64,000 bases of DNA from Candidatus Nanopelagicales bacterium (GTDB taxonomy: Bacteria > Actinomycetota > Actinomycetes > S36-B12 > CAIYMF01), in assembly GCA_017848795.1 (NCBI GenBank), contig JAFIHG010000035.1, forward strand, positions 1 to 64,000, given 5' to 3'. Of this stretch, positions 36,899 through 45,147 are shown piece after piece. The notes beneath the pieces were generated by a model. The model had not been told where the DNA came from. It ran no database searches and was given only the letters and a program-made list of their open reading frames with translations. The translations under genes were made by a program, and so were the position numbers. Position 1 is the stretch's first letter; each line of letters starts with the position of its first letter.

Positions 36899-36953
36899 GT
36901 CCCTGCTCGAAACGTCGTCAACTCGGCGCGTTGACGACGTTTCGAGCAGGGAC
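36899..36953. repeat. Intergenic palindrome family A, copy 3 (perfect)
   Basis: Arms 36899-36922 and 36930-36953 are perfect 24-bp inverted repeats with a TCGGCGC loop and the family core GTCCCTGCTCGAAACGTCGT. It lies 17 nt after the stop of the minus-strand DUF3817 gene. The rest of the 36678-36970 gap shows no gene; GGCCC-CGAT-GGG-near-repeats at 36755 are the only other structure. Confidence 0.93.
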
Positions 36954-36970
36954 ACGCGCAGCCGTACGGC

Positions 36971-37435
36971 TCAGGCGGCGCGTCCGCCTGGAGGCCCGAT
37001 GACGAGCAGCGTCACCATGACGACTCCGACGACCGCGACGAGCGCGACCGCCAGCAGCACCGGGCGAGCCAGCATCCAGCGCAGCCACGGGTCCGGCCAG
37101 CGCTGGTCGCGCGGGTCGTCGCTCGCCTCGGTGCGCCAGACGCCGTCGAGCATCCGATGGCGTTCCAGCCAGGCGTCGAAAGGCACCGTCGCGTACGGCA
37201 CGACGGCCGTGAGAACGGCGGCGACGATCCGTCGAATCGGCCACCGCTGGTTGAGCCCGACGAGCACCGCGGTGGCGCCGTAGCTCAGGAACACCAGCCC
37301 GTGCAGCGAGCCGGCGACGAGGACCGGCCAGTCCCCGATCCGCACCGCGTACTTGAGCACCATCCCCAGGATGAGCAAGGTCCACGTCACGTACTCGGCT
37401 ACCGCGACGATCCGGTAGAGGGAACGAGGCGCCAT
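36971..37435 (-). CDS. DUF3817 membrane protein
   Basis: This 154-aa protein has four hydrophobic segments: YRIVAVAEYVTWTLLILGMVLKY, VLVAGSLHGLVFLSYGATAVLVG, RIVAAVLTAVVPYATVPFDAWLERHR, and a C-terminal VLLAVALVAVVGVVMVTLLVIG. The first three match DUF3817; the extra C-terminal helix is not always present. ATG 37435 fits the family start better than ATG 37444. No function is known. Confidence 0.82.
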   Translation of the reverse strand: MAPRSLYRIVAVAEYVTWTLLILGMVLKYAVRIGDWPVLVAGSLHGLVFLSYGATAVLVGLNQRWPIRRIVAAVLTAVVPYATVPFDAWLERHRMLDGVWRTEASDDPRDQRWPDPWLRWMLARPVLLAVALVAVVGVVMVTLLVIGPPGGRAA

Positions 37436-37502
37436 GCCGTCCATGGTCTCAGCCGGGCACGGGCGGTCCGTCCGCGGGGAAGCGGTCCGACACAATGAGC
37501 CG

Positions 37503-38519
37503 GTGCGCATCGACGTGATCCTCGACGCGCGTGCCGCCCCCGAGGAACTCGCCGAACTGGGCGTGCTCGCCGAGGAGTACGGACTGGGTGGGGTCTGGGT
37601 CTCCAGCCTGCTAGACGGGCGGGACCCGTACGCCAACCTGAGCCTGCTGGCGCAGCGCACCTCGCGGATCCGGCTCGGCCCGATCGCGGTCAACCCGTAC
37701 GACACCCACCCGGTCCGTACGGCCGCGTCGCTGCTCACCCTCAACGAGCTCGCCGACGGTCGGGCGCAGGTCGTGGTGGGCGGTGGTGGCGAGGTGTTGC
37801 AGGCCTTGGACATCGCACCCCGCCGCCGGGTACGGGCGGTCCGCGAGTGCGTGCAGATCCTGCGCGGTGCGGCTCGCGGCGACGTGGTCCATCACGATGG
37901 CGAGCTGTACCAGGTGCGCGGGTTGCGCTTCGGGTGGCTGACGCAGCAGCCGCCGCCGATCTATGTCGGGGCGAGCCAGGACCAGATGCTGGCGATGGCC
38001 GCCGGCTGCGCGGACGGGATCATGATGAGCGACATGCCCGCCGCATCGGCGGCCCGCGCGCTCGCCACCCTCGACGCTGCGCACCCGCCGCCCGGTTTCG
38101 CCACGACCGCGTTCGCGGCGCTGCACCTGTCCGGCGACGCTGGGCACCGCGTACGCGAGGCGCGGCGCTGGCTGTTGTTGCGCGGACTGTTCCGGCCGTG
38201 GCTGCTCGCGACGTTCCTGGACCAGGAGGACGTCGAGCTGGTCATGAGCAGGCGTAGCGCGTTCGTGCAGGCGTACCAGGACGGCAGTGGCGTGGTCGAC
38301 GGTGTCCCGGACCGGGTCCTGGACGCGCTCGTGGACAACCTCACGATCTCGGGTTCCCCCGAGGACCCGGCTCCGGTGCTGGCCAAGCTCCGCGACCTGC
38401 GACGAGTCGGCCTCGGCGCGATCGCGCTTCGCCTGTACGCCGACCCGGCCAGCACGATCACGTTCCTCGGCGAGGTCATCCAACCGGCGTTGCACGCCCA
38501 ACCGGCGTCGAGACCCTGA
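37503..38519 (+). CDS. LLM-class (F420- or FMN-dependent) oxidoreductase
   Basis: This 338-aa TIM-barrel protein of the luciferase-like family has LAEEYGLGGVWVSSLLDGRDPYANLSLLAQRTSRIRLGPIAVNPYDTHPVRTAASLLTLNELADGRAQVVVGGGG, which is characteristic of F420-binding actinobacterial members. The substrate is unknown. GTG 37503 has no Shine-Dalgarno sequence. CACAAT ends 7 nt earlier, so the mRNA may be leaderless; the ATG at 37495 is out of frame. Confidence 0.87.
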   Translation: MRIDVILDARAAPEELAELGVLAEEYGLGGVWVSSLLDGRDPYANLSLLAQRTSRIRLGPIAVNPYDTHPVRTAASLLTLNELADGRAQVVVGGGGEVLQALDIAPRRRVRAVRECVQILRGAARGDVVHHDGELYQVRGLRFGWLTQQPPPIYVGASQDQMLAMAAGCADGIMMSDMPAASAARALATLDAAHPPPGFATTAFAALHLSGDAGHRVREARRWLLLRGLFRPWLLATFLDQEDVELVMSRRSAFVQAYQDGSGVVDGVPDRVLDALVDNLTISGSPEDPAPVLAKLRDLRRVGLGAIALRLYADPASTITFLGEVIQPALHAQPASRP

Positions 38520-38557
38520 GGCGCGCGACTCGTCCGCGCCGGTTTCTGCGTACCTCT

Positions 38558-38617
38558 GTCGATCATGATGTCGGTCGGCTCACCGTCCACCCCGCGCCCA
38601 CCAACGTCATGATCAAC
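38558..38617. repeat. Intergenic palindrome family C, copy 1
   Basis: Arms 38558-38579 (GTCGATCATGATGTCGGTCG...) and 38596-38617 are inverted repeats over 22 bp with a few G-T or single mismatches and a 16-nt loop. It starts 39 nt after the LLM oxidoreductase stop. The core GATCATGA recurs in the element at 59427. Confidence 0.85.
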
Positions 38618-38705
38618 CCCTGGTCGGCGAGTCACGCCGTGGAGACCTGCCGGAGCCGGCCCGGTAGCCTCGCTGCCGCAGCGCACCGAACGAGGGAACT
38701 GACCG

Positions 38706-39002
38706 ATGACGCGCACGCTCTTGACCGCCATGACCGCAGCCGCTCTGATCGCTGGCGCGATCTGCGCCGCACCGGCCGTCGAGGCGGTGGCCATCAAGGC
38801 AACGACGTTCAAGAACTGCACCGAGATGCACAAGAGGTACCCGGGCGGCGTGGCTCGCAGCAAACAAGTCCGGAACATGAAGACGGTGTCCGGAACGAAG
38901 GTCCCGGCCACCTCCCGGTACAAGCCCAAGATCAGCAAGAAGCTGTACGACGCCAACACGCGGCTCGACCGCGACAAGGACGGGATCGCCTGCGAGGCCT
39001 GA
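38706..39002 (+). CDS. Secreted Excalibur-domain protein
   Basis: This 98-aa protein has a signal peptide (LLTAMTAAALIAGAICAAPAVEA) and an Excalibur calcium-binding-type domain: FKNCTEMHKRYPGGVARS at the start and RLDRDKDGIACEA at the end, with two Cys and the DxDxDG-like loop. Between these, a Lys-rich insert (KTVSGTKVPATSRYKPKISKKLYDANT) is longer than in many members. It is probably a cell-surface calcium-binding protein. Confidence 0.87.
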   Translation: MTRTLLTAMTAAALIAGAICAAPAVEAVAIKATTFKNCTEMHKRYPGGVARSKQVRNMKTVSGTKVPATSRYKPKISKKLYDANTRLDRDKDGIACEA

Positions 39003-39054
39003 CCTCACGCACCGGTCCCCGATCGAGCGGACGCCTCGGACCCGGTCAAGCGGG

Positions 39055-39127
39055 TGGGCCGCCTGGGGATCGAACCCAGAACCCGCGGATTAAAAGTCCG
39101 CTGCTCTGCCAATTGAGCTAACGGCCC
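39055..39127 (-). tRNA. tRNA-Lys (anticodon TTT)
   Basis: On the minus strand the 73-nt sequence folds with a 7-bp acceptor (GGGCCGT/GCGGCCC), D arm AGCTCAATTGGCAGAGC, anticodon stem GCGGA/TCCGC with loop CTTTTAA (anticodon TTT), and T arm GGTTCGATCC. The variable loop is short. The genomic 3' end reads A then CC; a full CCA is not encoded. Confidence 0.97.
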
Positions 39128-39380
39128 GGACCCAGCGGATCAGGACGCTCGTCAGGAGAGCTGCCAGGCACTCCCCGCGTGTTGTACGTCGTCTCCACCG
39201 AACCCCGACATCATGCCAGGCGCCGTGACGGGGCCCGCAAGCCAGCCATCTTCCGTCTCAGGCGGCTGCCGTCCCGTGCGCTGCGGCCCGTACGCCGCGG
39301 TACCCCGAACGAGGGAATGTGGCGGCTCAGAGGTCGTCCGTCGACGACATCGCGCCGACAGGTGTACGGGAGGGAAGTCC
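39128..39380. other. Gene-free leader region upstream of the HD-GYP gene
   Basis: The 253 bp hold no gene I can support. GC-rich short inverted words (GGGGCCCGCAAGCC, CGGCTGCCG, ACGAGGGAATG) could fold as an mRNA leader. A c-di-GMP riboswitch was considered because of the downstream gene, but the conserved GEMM core is not present. Confidence 0.4.
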
Positions 39381-41135
39381 ATGCCTGCACGGGAACCGAC
39401 GGCGTCCCAGGCCGCCTCGAACTCCGGCACGCGTGGCGCCCGCCGTGATCCGGCGTCGCAACGCTGGGTCGCGCGTCCGGTGCTCGCTGGCGGCCTTCAG
39501 GTGCTGCTGGTGCTCGCCCCTGTCTGCGTGGCCGCGCTCGTCGTGCGCGTACTTGCCGGTCCGCTCGCAGGGGAACCGTGGTGGGTACGGTTCGCCGTCG
39601 CGGCGGCGGTCGCGATCTGTGCTGCGCTGATCGCGGATCGCCTCCTGCGACGCTTCCTGCCCGTCGCGGCGCTGCTGCGCATGACGATGCTCTTCCCGGA
39701 CCGCGCCCCCTCCCGGCTCGCGGTCGCGCGGCGAGTTGGGCACCCGAGTGCGCTCGCCCGGGCCGCTGCCAGCCCGGACGAGACGCTCGGCCAGGCAGCC
39801 GAACGGATCCTGGTGCTGATCACCGCGCTCGGGGTGCACGACCGCCGGACCCGGGGGCACTCGGAGCGGGTGCGGGTGTTCACCGACCTGGTCGGCGAAC
39901 AGCTCGGCCTGCACCAGTCCGCGCGCGACCGGCTCCGTTGGGCAGCCCTGCTGCACGACCTGGGCAAGGTCGAGGTTCCCGCCCGCGTGCTGAACAAGCC
40001 CGAGAAACTCGACGCCGCCGAGTGGGAACTGATCCGGCGGCACCCGGAACGCGGCACCGAGCTCGCGGGCTCGCTCGGCGCATGGCTCGGACCGTGGGGG
40101 TCGGCCATCGGAGAGCACCACGAACGGTTCGACGGCACGGGGTATCCACTCGGCCTGCGCGGACCGGACATCTCCCTGGCCGGTCGGATCGTGGCAGTAG
40201 CCGACGCGTTCGAGGTCATGACCGCGGCGCGTTCGTACAAGCGGCCGATGTCCGTGCGCGCGGCCCGCGCCGAGCTCGTGCGTGCCGCGGGCACGCAGTT
40301 CGACCCGCGATGCGTACGCGCGCTGCTGTCAGCCTCGCTGCCTCGCTTGCTCTGGAGCGTCGGCCCCTTGTCGTTCCTCGCTAATCTGCCCATCATGCGC
40401 TCGGTCGCCACTGTCGGCAGAGCGCTCGACGGCACCGCGACGGTCACGGGCGCACAGGCCGCCGGCGCTGCCGTCGCTGCCATGACCGGCGTCGCCATGC
40501 TCACGGGAGCATCACCCAGCGCGCAGGTATCGCCGGAATCGACGCCTGCGGCAACGGTCATCCGCCCGGCAACGCCGACTCCCGCTCCCACGGCAGCCCG
40601 GTCGCCGAGCGTCGGACCGCCGACCGCGACGCCCTCCACGTCCGCCCCGGCGTCGCCGACCCTCCGTCCAGACCGGCAGCGTGCGACCGGGTCCGGCACG
40701 CCGTCCGCGCAACGCACCGTCGACAGGCCGCTCCCATCCCTGACGACACCCGTGCGGCCCCCGCGTACCAGGCCGGCGCCGAGCGCGACGCGCCGCGCCC
40801 CCTCGCCGACACCGGTCGCGGACCGCCCCGCTCCAGCTCCCGCACCGGTGCAGGAACCAACGCCCGACCGGACGCCGCCGTCACTGCGGATCACCGCGGC
40901 GCCGGTCCTGCGGCTGCTGACGAGCACCGCGACGATCGCCTTCGAATCCGACGATCCGCACGCACAGTTCCGCTGCCGGCTCGACCGCGGCACGTGGGAT
41001 ACCTGCACCAGCCCGACCAACTTCACGCACCTCAAGCTCGGAGCGCACCGGATCGAGGTGTACGCCGTCGACGCCGCCGGGAACGAGTCCGAGCGCCAGC
41101 GGGTGGACTTCTTCGTCGTGTCGTTGTCCCTGTAG
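39381..41135 (+). CDS. HD-GYP phosphodiesterase with transmembrane anchor and extracellular Ig-like tail
   Basis: This is a 584-aa protein. Residues ~30-85 hold two membrane helices. The HD-GYP domain has HDLGK (residue ~192), HPERGTEL (~220) and HHERFDGTGYP (~246), so the c-di-GMP phosphodiesterase metal site looks complete. Near residue 356 a hydrophobic Ala-rich segment (GAQAAGAAVAAMTGVAMLTGA) may cross the membrane. It is followed by a Thr/Pro/Ser linker (~375-505) and a C-terminal Ig-like domain with Cys pair (FRCRLDRGTWDTCTSP) similar to chitobiase/adhesin folds. ATG 39381 has GGGAGGGAAG upstream. An outside-facing Ig domain on an HD-GYP enzyme is unusual. Confidence 0.85.
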   Translation: MPAREPTASQAASNSGTRGARRDPASQRWVARPVLAGGLQVLLVLAPVCVAALVVRVLAGPLAGEPWWVRFAVAAAVAICAALIADRLLRRFLPVAALLRMTMLFPDRAPSRLAVARRVGHPSALARAAASPDETLGQAAERILVLITALGVHDRRTRGHSERVRVFTDLVGEQLGLHQSARDRLRWAALLHDLGKVEVPARVLNKPEKLDAAEWELIRRHPERGTELAGSLGAWLGPWGSAIGEHHERFDGTGYPLGLRGPDISLAGRIVAVADAFEVMTAARSYKRPMSVRAARAELVRAAGTQFDPRCVRALLSASLPRLLWSVGPLSFLANLPIMRSVATVGRALDGTATVTGAQAAGAAVAAMTGVAMLTGASPSAQVSPESTPAATVIRPATPTPAPTAARSPSVGPPTATPSTSAPASPTLRPDRQRATGSGTPSAQRTVDRPLPSLTTPVRPPRTRPAPSATRRAPSPTPVADRPAPAPAPVQEPTPDRTPPSLRITAAPVLRLLTSTATIAFESDDPHAQFRCRLDRGTWDTCTSPTNFTHLKLGAHRIEVYAVDAAGNESERQRVDFFVVSLSL

Positions 41136-41172
41136 CGACACGGGCACAGTCCACGCGGGCGGCCCAGGCGCG

Positions 41173-41736
41173 TCATACCGAGGCTGTCAGCAGCAAGGCG
41201 ACCGCCTCGTCGGTGAGATCGGTCCATCGCGACCCGCCGAGGTCGTTGCTGATCTGCTGGCTGATGAGACCGGTGATCACGGCCGTCCACAGGTCGACCG
41301 CCCGCGCGCTGGTGACCCCGGCGGCAGCGAGTGCGGTGCGCATCCGGTCGAGCAGGTCGACAGCGACGGCGTACGACTCCGGGCTCGGCGTGAATCCCGG
41401 GACCGAGTGCTGGAACAACAGCTGGAACAGGGCCGGGCGCTCGCTGCAGTAGTCGACGAACGCCCGCATGCCCGCCCGTAGCTGGTCCTGCGCCTCGCGG
41501 CTGCTGTCGATCTCGGGGAGCACCGCCAACAGGTCTCGGCAACCTTCGGAGAACATCGCGTCGTAGAGATCGTGCTTGCTGGAGAAGTAGCCGTACAGGG
41601 ACGGAGCCTGCATCCCGAGGGCGGACGCCACATCGCGCAGCGTCCACCCGGTCAGTCCGTCCCGGCCCGACAGCTCCCAGGCGGCCTCGACGATCTCGCG
41701 GCGGGTACGAGCGTGACGCGCCGCACGACGGTCCAT
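41173..41736 (-). CDS. TetR/AcrR-family transcriptional regulator
   Basis: This 187-aa regulator has the N-terminal DNA-binding region RREIVEAAWELSGRDGLTGWTLRDVASALGMQAPSLYGYFSSKHDLYDAMF (complete TetR HTH). The C-terminal domain (LFQHSVPGFTPSPESYAVAVDLLDRMRTALAAAG) is of the WHG type. Its start is 3 nt from a near-perfect palindrome. It diverges from a DinB/maleylpyruvate-isomerase-like gene, which it probably controls along with itself. Confidence 0.92.
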   Translation of the reverse strand: MDRRAARHARTRREIVEAAWELSGRDGLTGWTLRDVASALGMQAPSLYGYFSSKHDLYDAMFSEGCRDLLAVLPEIDSSREAQDQLRAGMRAFVDYCSERPALFQLLFQHSVPGFTPSPESYAVAVDLLDRMRTALAAAGVTSARAVDLWTAVITGLISQQISNDLGGSRWTDLTDEAVALLLTASV

Positions 41737-41738
41737 CG

Positions 41739-41761
41739 TTTTCCTAATCTGATTCGGAGAA
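41739..41761. promoter_or_regulatory. TetR operator (23-bp palindrome)
   Basis: Half-sites TTTTCCTAATC and GATTCGGAGAA flank a central T. Eight of eleven positions match by inversion. It sits directly before the TetR ATG (41736). TTGACG (41767-41772) just beyond it could be the -35 of the divergent gene, so one dimer of dimers could regulate both directions. Confidence 0.7.
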
Positions 41762-41812
41762 CCTATTGACGTAAGCCTACCGGAGCCGCATGCTGGGGTA
41801 CGGAGGTGCCCG

Positions 41813-42520
41813 ATGACTCACGACGAATGGCTGGCCGCCGCTGCCGAGGAGTACCGGCGGCTGGGCGACCTGCTCGACGAGCTCGACGAGGCCGGGTGGA
41901 AGGAGCCGACCGAGTGCGCAGGCTGGGCCGTACGTGATGTCGTCGCGCACCTCGTCGGTGCCGCCTGCGTGACCACGGGGATGCGGGAGGGAAGACGGCA
42001 GGCGCGCCTCGGTCGAAAACTCGCCGCCGGCCGGACGATGGTCGACGGCATGAACGAGGTGCAGGTCCGGGAGCGAGCGGACCGCACGCCGCAGCAGCTG
42101 CAGGCCGAGCTCGCTGAGGTTGTCCCGCGTGCACTGCGCGCCCGTCGGCGCATCCCGGCCCTGGTTCGGGCGGTACGGGTGCCCTTCGGCCCGCCCCTGG
42201 GTACCGCACCGATCGGCTACCTGACCGACACGATCTATACCCGGGACGCGTGGATGCACCGCGTCGACATCACGCGCGCCACGGGTGCCCCACTCGTGCT
42301 CACCGCGGAACACGACGGACGGCTGGTGGCGGACGTCGTCGCGGACTGGGCACGTCGCCACCGCGCGCCGTACCGCCTCGAGCTGACCGGTCCGGCCGGC
42401 GGCTCGTTCCAGCGCGGCACCGACGCGCCGCTCGTGGAACGGGACGCGGTCGAGTTCTGCCGCGCGCTGGCGGGCCGCGACGCGCCCACCGTCCCGCACC
42501 TCGCGGAGATCCCCTTCTGA
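41813..42520 (+). CDS. Mycothiol-dependent maleylpyruvate isomerase / DinB-like family protein
   Basis: This 235-aa protein has an N-terminal DinB-like four-helix bundle (WLAAAAEEYRRLGDLLDELDEAGWKEPTECAGWAVRDVVAHLVGAA), which carries the metal-binding H, plus later Asp/His in YTRDAWMHRVDITRATG. Family TIGR03083 members act on mycothiol conjugates. The C-terminal ~75 residues resemble an SCP-2-like sterol carrier fragment. The divergent TetR gene suggests stress- or substrate-induced expression. Confidence 0.82.
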   Translation: MTHDEWLAAAAEEYRRLGDLLDELDEAGWKEPTECAGWAVRDVVAHLVGAACVTTGMREGRRQARLGRKLAAGRTMVDGMNEVQVRERADRTPQQLQAELAEVVPRALRARRRIPALVRAVRVPFGPPLGTAPIGYLTDTIYTRDAWMHRVDITRATGAPLVLTAEHDGRLVADVVADWARRHRAPYRLELTGPAGGSFQRGTDAPLVERDAVEFCRALAGRDAPTVPHLAEIPF

Positions 42521-42562
42521 TCGCGCCGTTAGCGTCGCTGGTCCAGCCGCTGTCATCGAACC

Positions 42563-43177
42563 TCAGCGCGTCGAGGCGCCCTCCTCGCAGGGGCCACCGA
42601 TCCGTGGGGTGCCGGTATCGAAGCTGATGCACCGGTGGACGCCGGCAAGGGCGACGTTGTAGGCGCCGTCGGCGCTACGCGACAGCACGGTGACGCCCGC
42701 CGCCGTGGCGCTGCGATCCGACAGCGCACGGTCCAGCGTGGCCCGGTCGGTCTCGACGTCCCCCGTCATCGCGGCACGCAGCGCGCGGTCGGTCTGCACG
42801 GCCTCGATCGCGCCGTTGGCCGTACGGACCTCCTCCCCGAAGCGGACCACGGCCTGCCCGGCGAGCGCGTCGGCGATCACGAACAGCGCGACCAGCACCG
42901 CGGTGCCGAGCCGCGCGACGATGTTCACCCGCCGTGCCGCGCCGTCCCGCCCACCGGCGACATGGACCAGGACGAGCGCGAGGGCCGCGAGGTACGCGGC
43001 GGCGACGACGGCGGCGAGCCGTGGACCGACGAGCAACGCGGCGACGGCGACGGTCGCCACCGCCCCGGCGATCGCCGCTGCGGACACCGGGCTCGGAGGG
43101 ACGGGCGGCCCGCTGCCCGCCGGGCCGTACGGCTCCTTGGCAAGGGGCCGGACCGTACGGTCGTCGTTGCCGGACAT
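42563..43177 (-). CDS. Membrane protein of unknown function
   Basis: This 204-aa protein has a Pro-rich N-terminus (SGNDDRTVRPLAKEPYGPAGSGPPVPPSP), three adjacent hydrophobic helices (residues ~30-110: AAIAGAVATVAVAALLVG, LAAVVAAAYLAALALVLVHVAGG, LGTAVLVALFVIADALAGQ) and a C-terminal extracytoplasmic part ending CISFDTGTPRIGGPCEEG with two Cys. ATG 43177 follows GGTGAGGAGGGCG. No family is recognised. Confidence 0.68.
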   Translation of the reverse strand: MSGNDDRTVRPLAKEPYGPAGSGPPVPPSPVSAAAIAGAVATVAVAALLVGPRLAAVVAAAYLAALALVLVHVAGGRDGAARRVNIVARLGTAVLVALFVIADALAGQAVVRFGEEVRTANGAIEAVQTDRALRAAMTGDVETDRATLDRALSDRSATAAGVTVLSRSADGAYNVALAGVHRCISFDTGTPRIGGPCEEGASTR

Positions 43178-43342
43178 CGCCCTCCTCACCTTCCGGTCCC
43201 ATGTGTGAACGCCCATCCTCCACTGTCCGGATAAGGATCTTCCGCGAGGTAGCGCCGCGCCCGACGCCGCCGTCGCCTCTTTCGCGACGGGCGCTCGGAT
43301 CCACCGCTGGACAGGCCGCAGGTCAGGCGATGGGATGGCACG

Positions 43343-44122
43343 GTGACGATCAGGAACGAGCCCTGGCCGCCGGGGACCCCGTGCTGGGTCGACCTGACCG
43401 CGCCGGACGTCTCCGAAGCCACCGGCTACTACCGCGAGGTGCTCGGCTGGGAGTTCACCGAACCCGACGCCGCGTACGGCGGCTACGTGATCGCCCACGT
43501 CGATGGGGCTGCGGCAGCCGGTGTCGGGCCGGTGCACGGCGAGGGCCGGCCGGCGTGGACGCTGTACCTCGCGGTGACGGACGCGGACCGCGCCGCGGAA
43601 GCCGTGAGCACCGCCGGCGGGACGATCCTGCTCTCCCCCACCGACGTCGGACCGCTCGGTCGGATGTTCGTCGCAGCCGATCCGACCGGCGCGGTGTTCG
43701 GATGCTGGCAAGCCGGCGCCCACATTGGCGCCGGTGTCGTCAACGAGCCCGGCGGTCTCACCTGGGAGGACCTGCGCTCGACCGACCCGGTAGCGGCGAA
43801 AGCCTTCTACCACAAGGTGTTCGGCTACTCCTACCAGGACCTGCCCGGCGGCGGCTCCGACTACGGCACCGTCCACCTGGCGCCCGGTCTGCCGCCGGTC
43901 GGCGGAATGGGAGGAATGCTCGGAGTACCCGGAACGTCGCACTGGCTGGTCTATTTCGCCGTTCCCGACACCGACGCCGCACTCGCTGCTGCCGCGACGA
44001 ACGGCGGCGCCGTGCTCGCCCCCGCCTTCGACTCGCCGTTCGGGCGCATCGCCGTGCTCGCGGACCCAGGTGGCGCCGGGTTCGCGGTGATCACCCCGGC
44101 GACGGGCACGAGCGGTTCCTGA
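43343..44122 (+). CDS. VOC (glyoxalase/extradiol-type) protein with two domains
   Basis: This 259-aa protein has two vicinal-oxygen-chelate modules. The first is PGTPCWVDLTAPDVSEATGYYREVLGWEF, and the second EPGGLTWEDLRSTDPVAAKAFYHKVFGYSYQDL. Similar two-module VOC proteins are found as hydroxylase-associated or antibiotic-related proteins, but no activity can be assigned. The GTG at 43343 is the family start (TIRNEPWPPGTPCWVDL). It ends 8 nt before the next gene's GTG. Confidence 0.85.
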   Translation: MTIRNEPWPPGTPCWVDLTAPDVSEATGYYREVLGWEFTEPDAAYGGYVIAHVDGAAAAGVGPVHGEGRPAWTLYLAVTDADRAAEAVSTAGGTILLSPTDVGPLGRMFVAADPTGAVFGCWQAGAHIGAGVVNEPGGLTWEDLRSTDPVAAKAFYHKVFGYSYQDLPGGGSDYGTVHLAPGLPPVGGMGGMLGVPGTSHWLVYFAVPDTDAALAAAATNGGAVLAPAFDSPFGRIAVLADPGGAGFAVITPATGTSGS

Positions 44123-44130
44123 GCGTCACG

Positions 44131-44997
44131 GTGCTGCCCGAGCTCGACGGTGACGACCGCTACCGGGCGATCGCGAGCGAGCTGCTCCGTTCGGCACCGA
44201 CCGACTTCGTGAAAGCACGCAGCCGCGCGGTCGCGCAGGCCCGCGCGGACGGCGACCAGCAACTCGCCGGCAGGCTGCGCACACTTCGCAAGCCGACCAC
44301 CGCGGCGTACGCGATCAACCTCTACGCACATGAGAACGCCCCACGACTCGCCGAGTTCATCGAACTCGGCCGGCAGGCGCGCGACAAGCACCTCGCGCTC
44401 ACCCCGGCGGCGCTGCGGGAGATCAGCGACCTGCGCAGCACTCTCGTCGCCACGCTCTCCGCCGCCGTCCGGGACGGCGCGGTCGCGGCCGGGGTGCCCG
44501 TCGGGCCCACGGCGCGGGACGACATCGTGACCACGTTGCTGGCGGTGCTCGCCAACGACGAAGCCGCACAGGTCGCGGCCGCCGGCCTGCTGCTCACGCC
44601 GCTGCAGTACTCCGGACTGGGGTTCGACGGCGAGGTGACGAACGCCGGCGCGGGCCGTACGTCGGCCGGGGCGAGGCAGCGCGGCACCGGGACAGCGCCA
44701 CCCCGTCGCACCGACGATCTCGGGGCCGCGGCCGCGCGGCGCAGAGCGAGAGCCGACGCGCAACGTGCGATGGACGCTGCGGCCGAGCAGCTCAGGGCGG
44801 CGGAAGAGGAGGCAACGCAACGCGGAACCGAGCTCGACGCGGCGCGGTTGCGGGTCGCGTCGGCAGAGCGCGACCTGCGGGCCGCGACCGACGCGGAGCA
44901 GGAGGCGGAATCCGCGGTCCGACGTGCCACGACGCAGGTCGCCACCGCGCGCGAACGGCTCCTCGCAGCCGAGCGCGAGGCACACGAGCGGCGATAG
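44131..44997 (+). CDS. Coiled-coil-rich actinobacterial protein of unknown function
   Basis: This 288-aa protein has an N-terminal part (LPELDGDDRYRAIASELLRSAPTDFVKARSRAVAQARADGDQQLAGRLRTLRKPTTAAYAINLYAHE) that is common in actinobacteria as an unnamed family. Residues ~190-288 are almost pure Ala/Arg/Glu heptads (AQRAMDAAAEQLRAAEEEATQRGTELDAARLRVASAERDLRAATDAEQE) and should be a long coiled coil. GTG 44131 is uncertain because the ribosome-binding site is weak. Its short gap after the VOC gene suggests co-transcription. Confidence 0.7.
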   Translation: MLPELDGDDRYRAIASELLRSAPTDFVKARSRAVAQARADGDQQLAGRLRTLRKPTTAAYAINLYAHENAPRLAEFIELGRQARDKHLALTPAALREISDLRSTLVATLSAAVRDGAVAAGVPVGPTARDDIVTTLLAVLANDEAAQVAAAGLLLTPLQYSGLGFDGEVTNAGAGRTSAGARQRGTGTAPPRRTDDLGAAAARRRARADAQRAMDAAAEQLRAAEEEATQRGTELDAARLRVASAERDLRAATDAEQEAESAVRRATTQVATARERLLAAEREAHERR

Positions 44998-45147
44998 TGC
45001 CGGACCCGACCTGGGCACGGGGCGCCGCTGCGCGTACTTTCGAGAGCAGGCACCCGTGGGCGTTCCCGCGGCGGCGCCACGTTCGGCGCGGAGCACCACG
45101 TCTGCCGGTGCGATCACGAAAGCGCACGGTCGGTGGGAAGGACCGCG

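Noticed and set aside
39140-39330. Possible c-di-GMP (GEMM) riboswitch before the HD-GYP gene
   Set aside because: GGGGCCCGCAAGCC superficially resembles the GEMM core, but the conserved GCAAA-type and tetraloop-receptor parts are absent.
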